The notes under the pieces were generated by a model, which made no database searches, had not been told where the DNA came from, and saw nothing but the letters and a program-made list of their open reading frames with translations. From Pycnopodia helianthoides (taxonomy: Eukaryota; Echinodermata; Asteroidea; Forcipulatida; Asteriidae): a stretch of 64,000 nt of DNA. Made by a program: the position numbers and the translations under genes. The stretch covers positions 1,302,001-1,366,000 of the forward strand of contig CM063254.1 in assembly GCA_032158295.1 (NCBI GenBank), written 5' to 3'. This document shows, in pieces, positions 32,601 to 44,600 of the stretch (positions are counted from its first letter, which is position 1; every line of letters starts with the position of its first letter).

Positions 32601-35600
32601 TTCTCATTCTTGTTTGATCTTGTGACAAGAGCTCAAGTTCCTAACAAGAGTGCATGCAAAGCAGTCACTGTTGGTAGCCAATCAGCGCTGTTTTTCAACA
32701 CATACCTACTAGGGGTTAGTGACGAGAGGTAACGATACGACGCGCTGCCCATGGTAGCGAGGCTAGTCATTACTTCCAAACCATTTGAAGGATTTCATTT
32801 ATTGTTATCATTTGATTAATATATTTTATATGATGTTGGCTTGATGTAACTATTTAATGGTTTATATGAGACATTACTTCAAAGCGTTCAAAGGATTTCA
32901 TGAATCGTTATAATTGATTAATATATTTGATATTCTTAGCTTGATGAGACGACTTCCCTGGACTTCTTGATGAAAGCCATCGGATTCTTCACTCATCTCT
33001 ACAGTGTCCACCTGTCTCAAGAAACTGTAGATCAGACCTTCCTAATGGCTGATACCGTCAGGCTTGTAACATCTGGTACTGATATGGTTGGATTGGAGAT
33101 CAAGAAACTCCGAGTTCTCATGCAGGTGATTAGATTAACCTGTTTGTTTAGCAATTAACCTGTTTGACCTCTGTGATGACAGCCTATGCAAGGGGCTATG
33201 ATCTGTTGATACAAGTACAATAACCCATGAAGTGCCCTGATCTTGTCTGTAATGGATAGTACAGAAAAGCTTCATGACAATGTTAACGTAGCAGTTAATC
33301 TAACTAATTAAATTGTTACTGATTACAGGCAATGCAGGAAACCACTGATTTCTCTATTCTACTGAAGGATCTGGAGGGACCAATGCAGACCTAAAACAAT
33401 TTGCTCGCATGGTAAGCATTCACAACTTTGTATTTAAAGCTCCTAAGTATCATCAAACTGCTAAGCTGAAATGTTTTGGCTACTTAGCACTTCTGTTTAG
33501 AGGAAAGAGTAGCCATTTCATGCTGTATTTCTTTGTTTAGGAATACTCTTGCTAGTTTTCACTCGAAACAATACTCACCTGCATCTCCGAAAACTCACCA
33601 TCGTTTCGGTATTTAAAAAATTTTAATCTTCTATTATTGCTTAGAGTGGCACCTCATAAATCCTGTTGTTGTTATTATTATTATTATATTACTATTATTA
33701 TATATATCCCTTTATCAAAACTTTGAATTCCATTTGTGGATTCATGTATGTTTAAATCCAGTATGTTTACTTTTTGTCTATGTTTTTGGTGATAGATTCG
33801 ACGTCGTTTACCCCAAGCTGAAGGGAGTGATGGACCTACCCCGGGACCTCAAGCTCTTGTGTATACTGCAGATGTAAGTACAAGAGGCAATCAAAGTCAA
33901 GAGCAAGTCGTAGATCAGGAAATGTGGCACTCAAAACTTACTTTTTTAAAGGAAAAACAACAACAAACAATTTTTGTTCAATTGATGAGTCGCTTAGAAT
34001 CATATTTATAGTAATAATAATCTACGAATGTCTGAAAGCGCATGCTAATATGTTTTTAAGACAAGTTTGGTAATTTTTTTGAAATATGAGACCCATTATT
34101 GTAGAATCTTGGAAGTTTTTACAAGGTTCTGCAATTGCCACCCACCATGGCAGAGGGTAGGGGGGCAAACCCCTTCTCTTAACGATGAGTGTACTTGGTT
34201 CTACAACACACGGGACCAATAGCTTTACGCCCATCTGAAGGACAAAGCAATAATGGTTAATTGTCAAGACCAGGACTCGAACCCACACTCTGCTGATCAG
34301 AAACACCAGAACTTGATTCGGGTTTCCTTGACCACTTGTCCATGACACGAAATTCACTTCTTTACCTCTAAGGTGAAAGCATTCTTTACTTTAAGCATAA
34401 TTTAATTTTATCAAGTAATAAACCGGAGGGAAACTGACTGGGTCATTTTTAATTAATTTTGAGTAGACAAAGAAAAATTGACCTGAACAGGATTTGAACC
34501 TGCAACCTCCGTATTAATGTACCAGGGCTCTACCAACTGAGCCATCTAGCCCTAACAATGGCGGTCTCCTTATTTTGTTCAGCAGTGCCAGTCAGAAGCC
34601 AGTTCAATGGCTTCTCACTGCCGCAAACATAATTTAGTTTGATTCCTGGCTATACGGCAGTTACAGGCTAAATGGCTTCTAACTGGCACCCCCAATCAAA
34701 GATATTGACAAAAAAGGGAGACCGCCAACATGGGGCTAGATAGCTCGGTTGGTAGAATGGCGGGAAAGTTAATCTGGAGGGCATAGGTTCAAATCTCGCT
34801 CTAGTCATAATTGTCTTTGTTCAACCGAAACTTAAAACATAATTGAATCTTGATACACCTATTTGTTGGATAGATACAAGCTGCTTTGATTGAGTGTAGT
34901 GATCATCTTGTAGCCCTGATTGGAGGAATGAGGGAACTTGGACAAGGAGCTATGAAGGCAGCTGGCTCAATAGCAGGTAAGAAAATAGTCTTTCTTTTAC
35001 TTGTGAGTAGAGACTTCATCGTTAGTTCATTTTGATTTTTTGTTTTAATTGATTGTTTTGTTGTATTTTGAATCATCTTTGCTTTTCTACGATGGCCACC
35101 ATGTAAAGTTTTACACTTTAAAAACATTTGTAGAGATATTAGCAATACGGGCCCGGTACTTTGTTCACTTAGGAGCAGGGCCAGTTTTTCCTTCAGAAAA
35201 GGGCACCTCTATGAGGAAAATGAAAATTTCTACTGGAACTTTTTTAAGTGGCACCAAGGCAATGACCAGGGGCATGAAAGCGATTGCCACCATTGCCTCT
35301 GTGAAGTATCAGGAAGAAGGATTATTGACTAGTTGTAAGCTATATTAATTTAAAGGAACATTACAGAATTGGTTTTTGCTAACAAAACAGTTGCTGACAG
35401 TGTAAGCACTTTATGTAATCCACCATATACATAAACTGAAAACCTGTAGAAGTTTGAGATCGATCGGCCATCCGGGTCATGAGAAAATAGTGAAAAACTG
35501 ATTACACATTTGCATGAAATCATATAGATTCAACAAATGAATAAACGCTCACTGAGCGATAAACTCCAATCGGAAAATTAGTTTATTCATTTCTCATCAA

Positions 35601-38600
35601 ATATGGCATTTCAGACAGACATATTTCAAGGGATGTTTTCTACTATCATCATCATTAGACCGTGTAAGTTTTATGTAAACCTGTGATCAAAAGGTATATT
35701 TTACAAGTTTTTTTCTTACCAATTCTGTAATGTTCCTTTAAGAGGACCTGAAAATTCTTTGAATATCTTTTTAAGTGATGTAATAATGTTGATAAAGGTC
35801 ATGGGTTTGAATCCCACTCTAGGTGGTTCTGGATTTTTCAGGACTCAAAAAGCACAGAATGTACAGAACTTATTTTCAACAGATGTTAATGTTGGGCAGA
35901 ATACCTTGAGACCCTATGGGTATATTACGTGTTTCAACAAAAATATAAAAAGTCCTTTGAAAAATGACATCGTATTTGGGTTTTCTCCGTAAATAAATCA
36001 TACTGTAATACAAGAACCAGTTATTAAATTTGTGTCTGGTTATTAAATTAATTTTGTGAAAATGATAAGTCTAGAATTGAGTTAGTTTAATTGAATAAAG
36101 TAAGTGATATTATTGAGTGGATGTTGTTACATCCCAGGTCTGTATTATTTATCCACAACGATTTTAAGTTCCTTTCTGTTTCTGGATGAATATTATTCAG
36201 AAATATCCTTGTGAAAATGGCTGATAGAATTGGGTTTGTGTCAAATATCTAGAAAATTGAATAAATAATTAACGAAATTGAACATCTAGTTTTTTGCAAC
36301 GTCTTAAGTTAAGAACACAAACCATCAATGAATAACAAAACAACATCTGTAAACAAAATGAACGTCAAATTAATAATGTATTTGCGAACCTCCAATCCTC
36401 CATGATTGTTAATTCAAATGATTTTAAACAGTACTTTCTCCAAGAGTTTTACAAATGCTTGTAGAAGTTTCATGATTTTAATTTTCTGGTACATTTTGGT
36501 GTTTTTACAGACCCTTTATGATATGTATACGCAAGCGTTAATAATATATCACCACATACAGACACTGCCAAAAGAGTACACAGATGGTTCACCAGCTCTG
36601 ATTTCATATAATACATTTAATATGTTGAAGTTAATGTAATGCAACACCAACTGCATTCAACTCGAGTCCGTACTGGTGTAACATGTACACAGGTTGGATC
36701 TCATAAATTTATAGCTTAAATTTGGCCAACAATGTCATGTAGGAGTTTGACGTTGCACTGTGCTCCATGTAGATACAAGTCTATTGTCTGACCCATACAT
36801 TAGTTTTTCTTTAAAGGTACATGTAGTGGACACTATTGGTAATTACTCAAAATAATTATTAGCATAAAACCTTACTTGGTAACAAGTAATGGGGAGAGGT
36901 TGACAGTATAAAACATTGTGAGAAACAGCTCCCTCTGAAGTGACATAGTTTTCGAGAAAGAAGTAATTTTCCACGAATTTGATTTCGAGACCTCATAATT
37001 AGAATTTGAGGTCTTGAAATCAACCATCTGAAAGCACACAACTTCGTGTGACAAGGGTGTTTTTTCTTTCATAGTTATCTCGCAACTTCGACGACCAATT
37101 GAGCTCAAGTTTTTACAGGTTTGTTATTTTATCCATATGTTGAGATACACCAAGTGAGAAGACTGGTCTTTGACAATTACCAATAGTGTCCAGTGTCTTT
37201 AAGAGATTTAATTTAAGAACCACACATCTTCTAAGATGAGTTTCTTATATGAAATCCTCTTTGCTTTTCTACAATAGACCGTGCAAGTCTCGCTCTAATA
37301 TTTTGGGACAACTTTGGTCCCACATACATTGCTTTAACCCTGAAGGAAACAAACCCATGCAATTTAACGGGTCCCATCGTTCGAATACGCGCGAGACTTG
37401 CACAGTCTATAGATTTCCACCATGTAAAGTTTCACCTTTTTTTTTACATTTGTAGAGATATTAACAATACAGGTCCGATAGTTTGTTCTTTTAAGGACAC
37501 GGCAGTTTTTCCTTTTAGTAAAAGGACACCTCTATGAGGGAAATTTGAATATCTACTGGAACTTTTTAAGGGCACCGAGGCAATGACAGATTGCCTCCAT
37601 TGCCTCTGTGAATTGTCAGGCCAGACAGAATCTTGTAAAATGTCTTTCAATTACTGCCTTCATGTTCATGTAGATTAGTGTTCTGTTTTATTTTATTTTT
37701 ATTTTTTTCTCTCAGTTGTAATGAAAAACAGAATTTGGTTGTCTTAAGTTTAGCTCTATCTGTCAACAGCATCAAGGTTGATGTCACCCAAACTATCCCA
37801 ATTGAGGTATACTTATACCCTAATTGGAACCTTCTTCTTATTAGGGTATCAAAGGACCCTAATTGGGGAAACCGTTTAGTGACAGCATCAGATTCAGCAT
37901 TGCTCATTGGGTCCTTAATACATAAACTATCCCAATTGAGGTAGACTTATACCCTGATTGGAACCTTCTTCTATTGAGCGTGTCAAAGGACCCGAATGGG
38001 GGATTCCATTCAGTGAATGCATCAGATTCAGCATTTTTCATAGGGTCCTTATCACATAAACTATCCCAATTGAGGTATACTTATACCCTGATTGGAACCT
38101 TCTTCTAATGAGTGTGTCAAAGGACCCGAATGGGGGATTCCATTCAGTGACAGCATCAGATTCAGCATTGTTCATAGGGTCCTTATCACATAAACTATCC
38201 CAATTGAGGTATACTTATACCCTGATTGGAACCTTCTTCTAATGAGTGTGTCAAAGGACCCGAATGGGGGATTCCATTCAGTGACAGCATCAGATTCAGC
38301 ATTGTTCATAGGGTCCGTATCACATAAACTATCCCAATTGAGGTATACTTGATTGGAACCATCCAGTGGGCAACTGTTTGGGTAACGATTGCATATTGTA
38401 CTTTACTAAGAGTGTACAATGGTAATTTTATAACAGACACACCAGAGAAAGAGAAGAAAACAAAGGATGGAAAGAAAGGTTTGTGTACTTCGATCATTGA
38501 TCTGCTTGTTAATTGCAGACTAACCAATATCTCAATTGGATTACAGCTTGCATTATAACCAGCTAGGATCTGCATTCAAACTAACCTATACTATGCATAT

Positions 38601-41600
38601 TGCAACAATATCTCACACTTGCTAACAGTGTTGCTACGTTTGTTAAGTTCTTAGTTTAATCTTCACAGGATCTTGAATGTCAAGAAGACATTCGAGCCTG
38701 TTGTCCCAGCATGTTACTGTCTTGCAGCCCTGAAAACTATTCCAATGGAATTGATTTGAACGTCTTTTATTACTGTCGTTCTGATGAAAGTTTCAAGATT
38801 TTTCTCTTATTCTCTTACTTTCTCTTGTTGGCATATTTTCGTTTTTCTAACAGCAATTGCACTCAGTAATCTTTGTATGGCCTGTCCGAATTGATGGCTG
38901 TGGCTATGGCTACAGCTGTTGCTATGAGCTTATCAAGCCATAGCTGTTAAAAGACCCTTTCTATGAAATGTAAATTGCACTGTTGGAGCATCGCATCTTT
39001 TTGTATGGGCCTGGTGGTGGCATGACGCGTACGCGTTTGTGCGTCTGCCTAGTGCACAACTCTACAGCGTTTGCCAACCAATAGTGTCTGTACGCATGCG
39101 TGAGTGTAATTAGCATATTCATAGGGAGGGCTCATTTGGACAGTGCCTAATGGTCAACTTTTGCACTTATATCCACATTAAGCTATGTGCAACTGTATGT
39201 TCCTATCACTTAATAATAGCAGGGCTTGATTTCACAAAGCACTAAGATTCATCTTGAAGCTGAGTTGTTCGATATCTCCATAGTGAGTTGTATTGTGACA
39301 TCACACTTTGCTTAGCAATTAAGATTGCTACACAGTGAGTTGAGATCAATCTTAGCTCTTTGTGAAATTGACCCCAGGGGAGACTGAAAGGTGTTCCCTG
39401 TGTAAGGTTGTGTTTGAATTGGTAGCTACAGCTACGGCTACGGCTGAGGCTACGGCTAGCTTTCCACATCATCCTGAGTTGAAGTATAGGACGTCATTAG
39501 AAACACCCAAGCTGCCAAACAATTTGGATAAGTCCTAATTCTCATCTTTACATTCCTTTGATGCCCATGATCACAAAGAAACATGTGAACCCGCTTTACC
39601 AGCTTTGGTTGTTGAAATCATTTGAATGGCCATTCAAAGGTCAAAGGTTAGAATGAAATATTTAAAGTAATCATAGAAAGTCTATGAGGCCGTATCCAAA
39701 TTGACGGTTACGGCTATAGCTATGACTGTTGCTAAGAGTGTTGCTAAGGATGTCCTATACTTCAACGCATGGTTACGGCTATAGCTATGACTGTTGTTAA
39801 GGTGTTGCTAAGGATGTCCTATACTTCAACGCACGTTACAGCTATAGCTAAGACTGTTGTTAGGTGTTGCTAAGATGTCCTTCAACGCACAACAATGCTG
39901 CTGCTGCAGCTGCAGCTCGAGCCGTAGCCGTCCATTCAAACACAGCCTTAAGATGGCACATTTCAGTCTAGCAACTTGACTTGTTTGTTTTTTTCCAAAC
40001 ACTGCCAATGTCTTTAGCTTTCTAGCGTAAGAAAACTGCTGATAGATAATTAGAGTTTTGTTTGCCTGCTAGGTATAGAAGATAACTTATTTGTATATTT
40101 TTTTTATATACCGCACACATAGATCCTTGTCATTTGATTGGTGGAACATGTATCATGTGTCATACTTTATTTGCCATGTACTTAATGCCGTGTCGCATTA
40201 TGCTCCAAAAATTAATATTGAGTCCTATATTGATAATATAGATGCTTGCGGCACTTCATGCAAAAGCTTAACATCGTTTCCAAATAACATGTCGCTTTTG
40301 CCCAAATTAATAGAATAATGAGTCCTATGCATTGATACAATGATAAGGATGCTTGCAACACTTCATAGCAAAGCTTGGTATCGTCGTTTCCAAAATATAT
40401 ATTCCCCCCATTCATCCCAACGAAACAAGGTGGATGTCTACATGGAGTCTTTGAGTTCTTTAGAAGGGGGTTTTAGAATTCTCAGAGTGTGGGGTGAACG
40501 AGTGTCCATGTTTATTTTGTGTTTCTTGTGAAAAAATTCAAATGACAAGGATCTATGTGTGTGTTATATAGTATTATAATTTACTTTATCAAGTCTAGCC
40601 TGTGTAGTGAACTCCCGATAAACATTTAATTGTTGTAGTGCATTGGGTGTGCACCATCACAACCATTTTGATCATATGATCATATACTGCCCTCTTGTGG
40701 TGAAAAATGTGCTTAACATCCACAGCTTATTTAACCACTTTGGGTCGATATTCTAAACAATTTTCTGTACCCTGCGCAGTATTATTTTTCAGAATTTTTT
40801 TGAGCTTTTGGAGAAGTCATTTTCCTTTGAAAATTATCGTTGCCACAATGTTACCCTGACTTGACAAAGGAAAGGCAACAAAGGTTCTCAACTAAGCACT
40901 GGGATGTGTTGTTCTCCTGTGAGATAATATGAGTGTGCGTTCACCCTGAATCGTAAAACCTCGGCTGTAAGCCACAGCTGGTAATCTGCCATGGTATGCT
41001 GGAATCTAAGAATGCTTGGACTTACCTCCCATTGAGCCAAATACAATGATAAAAACGGTGGCAGCTATCCATTTTTTCAATCTTGTAAACCACATTTGTA
41101 TAAAAAAAAAGAACGACAAAGGTCTGGAATTTGGGATTACACAATAACCCCCCTACCCCCCCCCCCCTCCCCGAGAAAAGAGGAGATTTTGAGCATTAAT
41201 TCAAGTACCCGCTGTCCCTCTTTGTATGGTTTGGTATGAAGCTTAGCACGCCAGGTGCATGCTTGTGACTGCTACACAATGGAATGTACTGGTGGATATA
41301 CATGTCAGCCATCCGACTGACTTCAAAAAATGTATGTTGTTTCAGGCTCTGAAAAACGTCCGCCAGAAGCCAATTTGACAGCTATTCATGTCATCTAATG
41401 TGAAGCGGATAAAATCACTGTCTATCTCCATTATAGACCTATTGAGTCCATCGTGTAGGTTTACAACCACACAAATTCCACTGAGTAATTGTTATTTAGC
41501 TATAACACATGTACACAGCGCCCTCTAGTGGTGAGTAAACAGTGAGCCTGGAGTTCGTTGACCCCCTCATCGATCCAGACATGGTTTCATCATTATTGAA

Positions 41601-44600
41601 TGACATAATCCGGGCTCCCTCTCCAGGGCCAGTATTTCTTGTTTCTATAACATTTTCAATTTCAAACTGTTTGCAATTTGATAGTCTCCCTCTATGAATA
41701 CATGAATGTGAAGTGGTCAGACTGCAGTACGTGATTGATGTCATTTTAAAGGGAGCACAGGGAAGTGCAAATTGGTTTTGATGGGAATTTACCAATCGAA
41801 AGGCTCTAATCTAATCTAATCTAATCTAATGTAAAGCAGGCCTCTCAAGGTGATGGCTAAAAAGGGGGAAAGGGGATAAAAGTAGAGCAAATCATGAAGT
41901 AGAAAGATGAATGTAACCCCATGCATGATGCAGAATGCACCTCCAAACAATGCACATCTACCATTTCTTCCATTTGGGAGTCAATTCCTTTGTGTACATT
42001 ATGATTCCAAAATGGCAGACAGGATAGGTGCGTGTAAGTGCGCTGCGCGTTGTGTCAATTGATGTGCGAGTCGTGTCAATTGATGTTAAAATTTTGACAG
42101 GTTAAAAGAGGCAGGGATTCAGGATACAGATAGCGATTCAGCCATCAATTCATCACTTTGTCTCATGATGTTCAAAAGTTTGCAATGAAGACAGAAAATT
42201 CTTGAGAGCTCCCTTCTTCTCTCTCTTCAATTCATTTACAAAAGAAGCATTTCCAATACTTAATAGTATCCCCACATATCCCATCTATTCTTCCTCCAAA
42301 GTAGATTCTCCGTGAAAATAAGGAGAATTGTGGAAAAAACCCTTAACACTATGAAGTGTCAAATCATCCTTTAAATCTTCAAATATTGTGAACCACTCCT
42401 GACCAAATATTTTCAGTTATCTATATTTGGCACATTTTTTAAAACACCAAAACTGTGAATGCCCTCTTGACTAAACAAGAAGACTGTACCCACCTGTCAC
42501 TTTTACAAAACTTAAAAACCCCTCATATTACACATTTATTTATGAAAAATGTATGCTGTTCCTTCAATTCTTGCCAACCAATCCTATACCTCCCTTTAAT
42601 ACAAATATTGATTTCCTAATTTTGCGATGGATGTTTCAGACAGAATTTGATATTTTAGGTAAGAAACTCTTCATTCTGAAGTTTAAGTTTCATAGGGTAA
42701 CCCTTAGGACTGCAAGCATGGGGGTATTGACCTTCTGTCATGGGTTGGAGACGCTTTTGGTTAAATGCGCGGGTATCATTTACATACTTCTCTTTAACAT
42801 GGATAAGTTAACCATCATGGTACGGGGGCAGTGACATGTGCATTAAAGGCACAGTACACGTTTGGTAATGACTCTGAAAATTAATGGCAATAAAAACTTA
42901 CTTGGTAAGAAGTACAGCAGCTTTGGGTAGTATAATGAATTTTGAGAAACTTTTAACTTCGAAGTACTAAGGTTATGGAAAACATATCACTTTTTATTCC
43001 CCAAAATTTGGATCTGAGACTGTCAACGCTTCTCAGACTGTGTATTCCTATGGGGAATATTAGTCCTGCGTGGAAATATTCACTCTGGTTTTTCGGTGAT
43101 ATCTCAAAAACGCGACCACCTTTTGAAGTAAAATTTTCTCTGATTGCTTGTTACATCTGACGATGGACAGAACTTTTGCGCCATGTTTCCATTCAGAGTT
43201 TCTCTGATGCCTTTGTTTGGCATGGCAATGTCAAATCTTGACTTATCTTGCCCTATTAGAAACTTTACTCAAGTTATTTCACTACTCTGTTTTTATTTAT
43301 TGTAGACTGACAATTTTTCAGTTCTTTGACCAACAACTGATGACAAATCCCAGTAGAGTTCTTTTCTGTAGAATTCTCCAAACCTGATGTTTTTCTCAAG
43401 AGGTCTCAGAAATCCAAGTTTGTAAAATTAAACTAATGTTATACTTCGTTTATTTTGGTTTCTGCTCAAATGCAAAAGGCCGATTAATAATACATGCCAG
43501 GGGGGATAAGAGCAAATCCGCTACAATAAGGAACTATTGGAAATAGTGGCTTATTTATGGTTGGAGTCGGTGACATTTGAACGGTGAAGCCAAGACTTTG
43601 TCTCATCGGGTGTTCACCTTGCCCAGGCTACTCTCCGTCAGTATTAGCAGCAACTGTTACTCTCAAGAATCTTAACCACCCCTCTCAATCATGAATGAAA
43701 TTGTCCGCATGCATAAATAAGAATCTTCCATTCCAAGTACAGGTTGAATCAATGCAACACCCTCCCACTTTAAATTATTTAATAATTCATTATAAATAAT
43801 TAATAACATCCCCCACTGACTGGGAAATGGACTATAGACAACGTAGCAGCTGATGGGAAAATGGACTTATCCATTGTAAAATAGGGGGATGTTAGAAAGA
43901 GCGTACATCTGTTAAATTTTGAAAATGTGATTGACTCTTCCTGTTTGTGATACCAAGGTTGGTTTGATATAAAACAAGGGTAGGGTTAGGAGAGTTGGAT
44001 CTGACTGTCCTTAGCTGACCTACTTTAATATTAAATTGACTGGGCTACAGTTTCATAGATGTACATATAGCTCTAGCGTTGAGTGCAGAAAGGTTTGCAG
44101 AAACGGGTTACCAGCTAAAAGGCCATGTTATAGTGTTTAGTTTTACCTGGTTCCCTGGAATGCTTTAATAACGGATATATTTGTTAACAATTTTTTTACA
44201 ACTTACACCTTGGAGTATCCAACTGACTAAGTGGCTGTAACGTTCATACCAGTGTCATATCATCCATAAGTTATGTTCAAATACTTGGTTTCTTGTTGAA
44301 GTATATGAATGGATTTTGAGTTCCTTCCAACATACTTGAGCTAAATTGTCGTCCATCCTTGACCTAGAGGGTCATTCATACTTGACCTAGAGTGTCATTT
44401 TCTTAACCTAGAGTGTTGTTCAAACTTTACCTAGAGTGCTTTTCATACTTGACCTAGAGTGTCGTTCATACTTGACCTAGAGTATCATTCATACTTGACC
44501 TAGAGGGTCATTCATACTTGACCTAGAGTGTCATTTTCTTGACCTAGAGTGTCGTTCATACTTGACCTAGAGGGTCATTCATACTTGACCTAAGTGTCAT

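Noticed and set aside
38349..38558. Possible nested exon (Lys-rich frame with [11 protein letters not shown])
   Set aside because: Lysine-rich run from A-rich DNA, no splice phase fit with DCTN1 and no homology to the p150 sequence expected there.
41807..41832. Telomere-like repeat
   Set aside because: CTAAT is not the animal telomere unit (TTAGGG) and the run is only about 26 bp.
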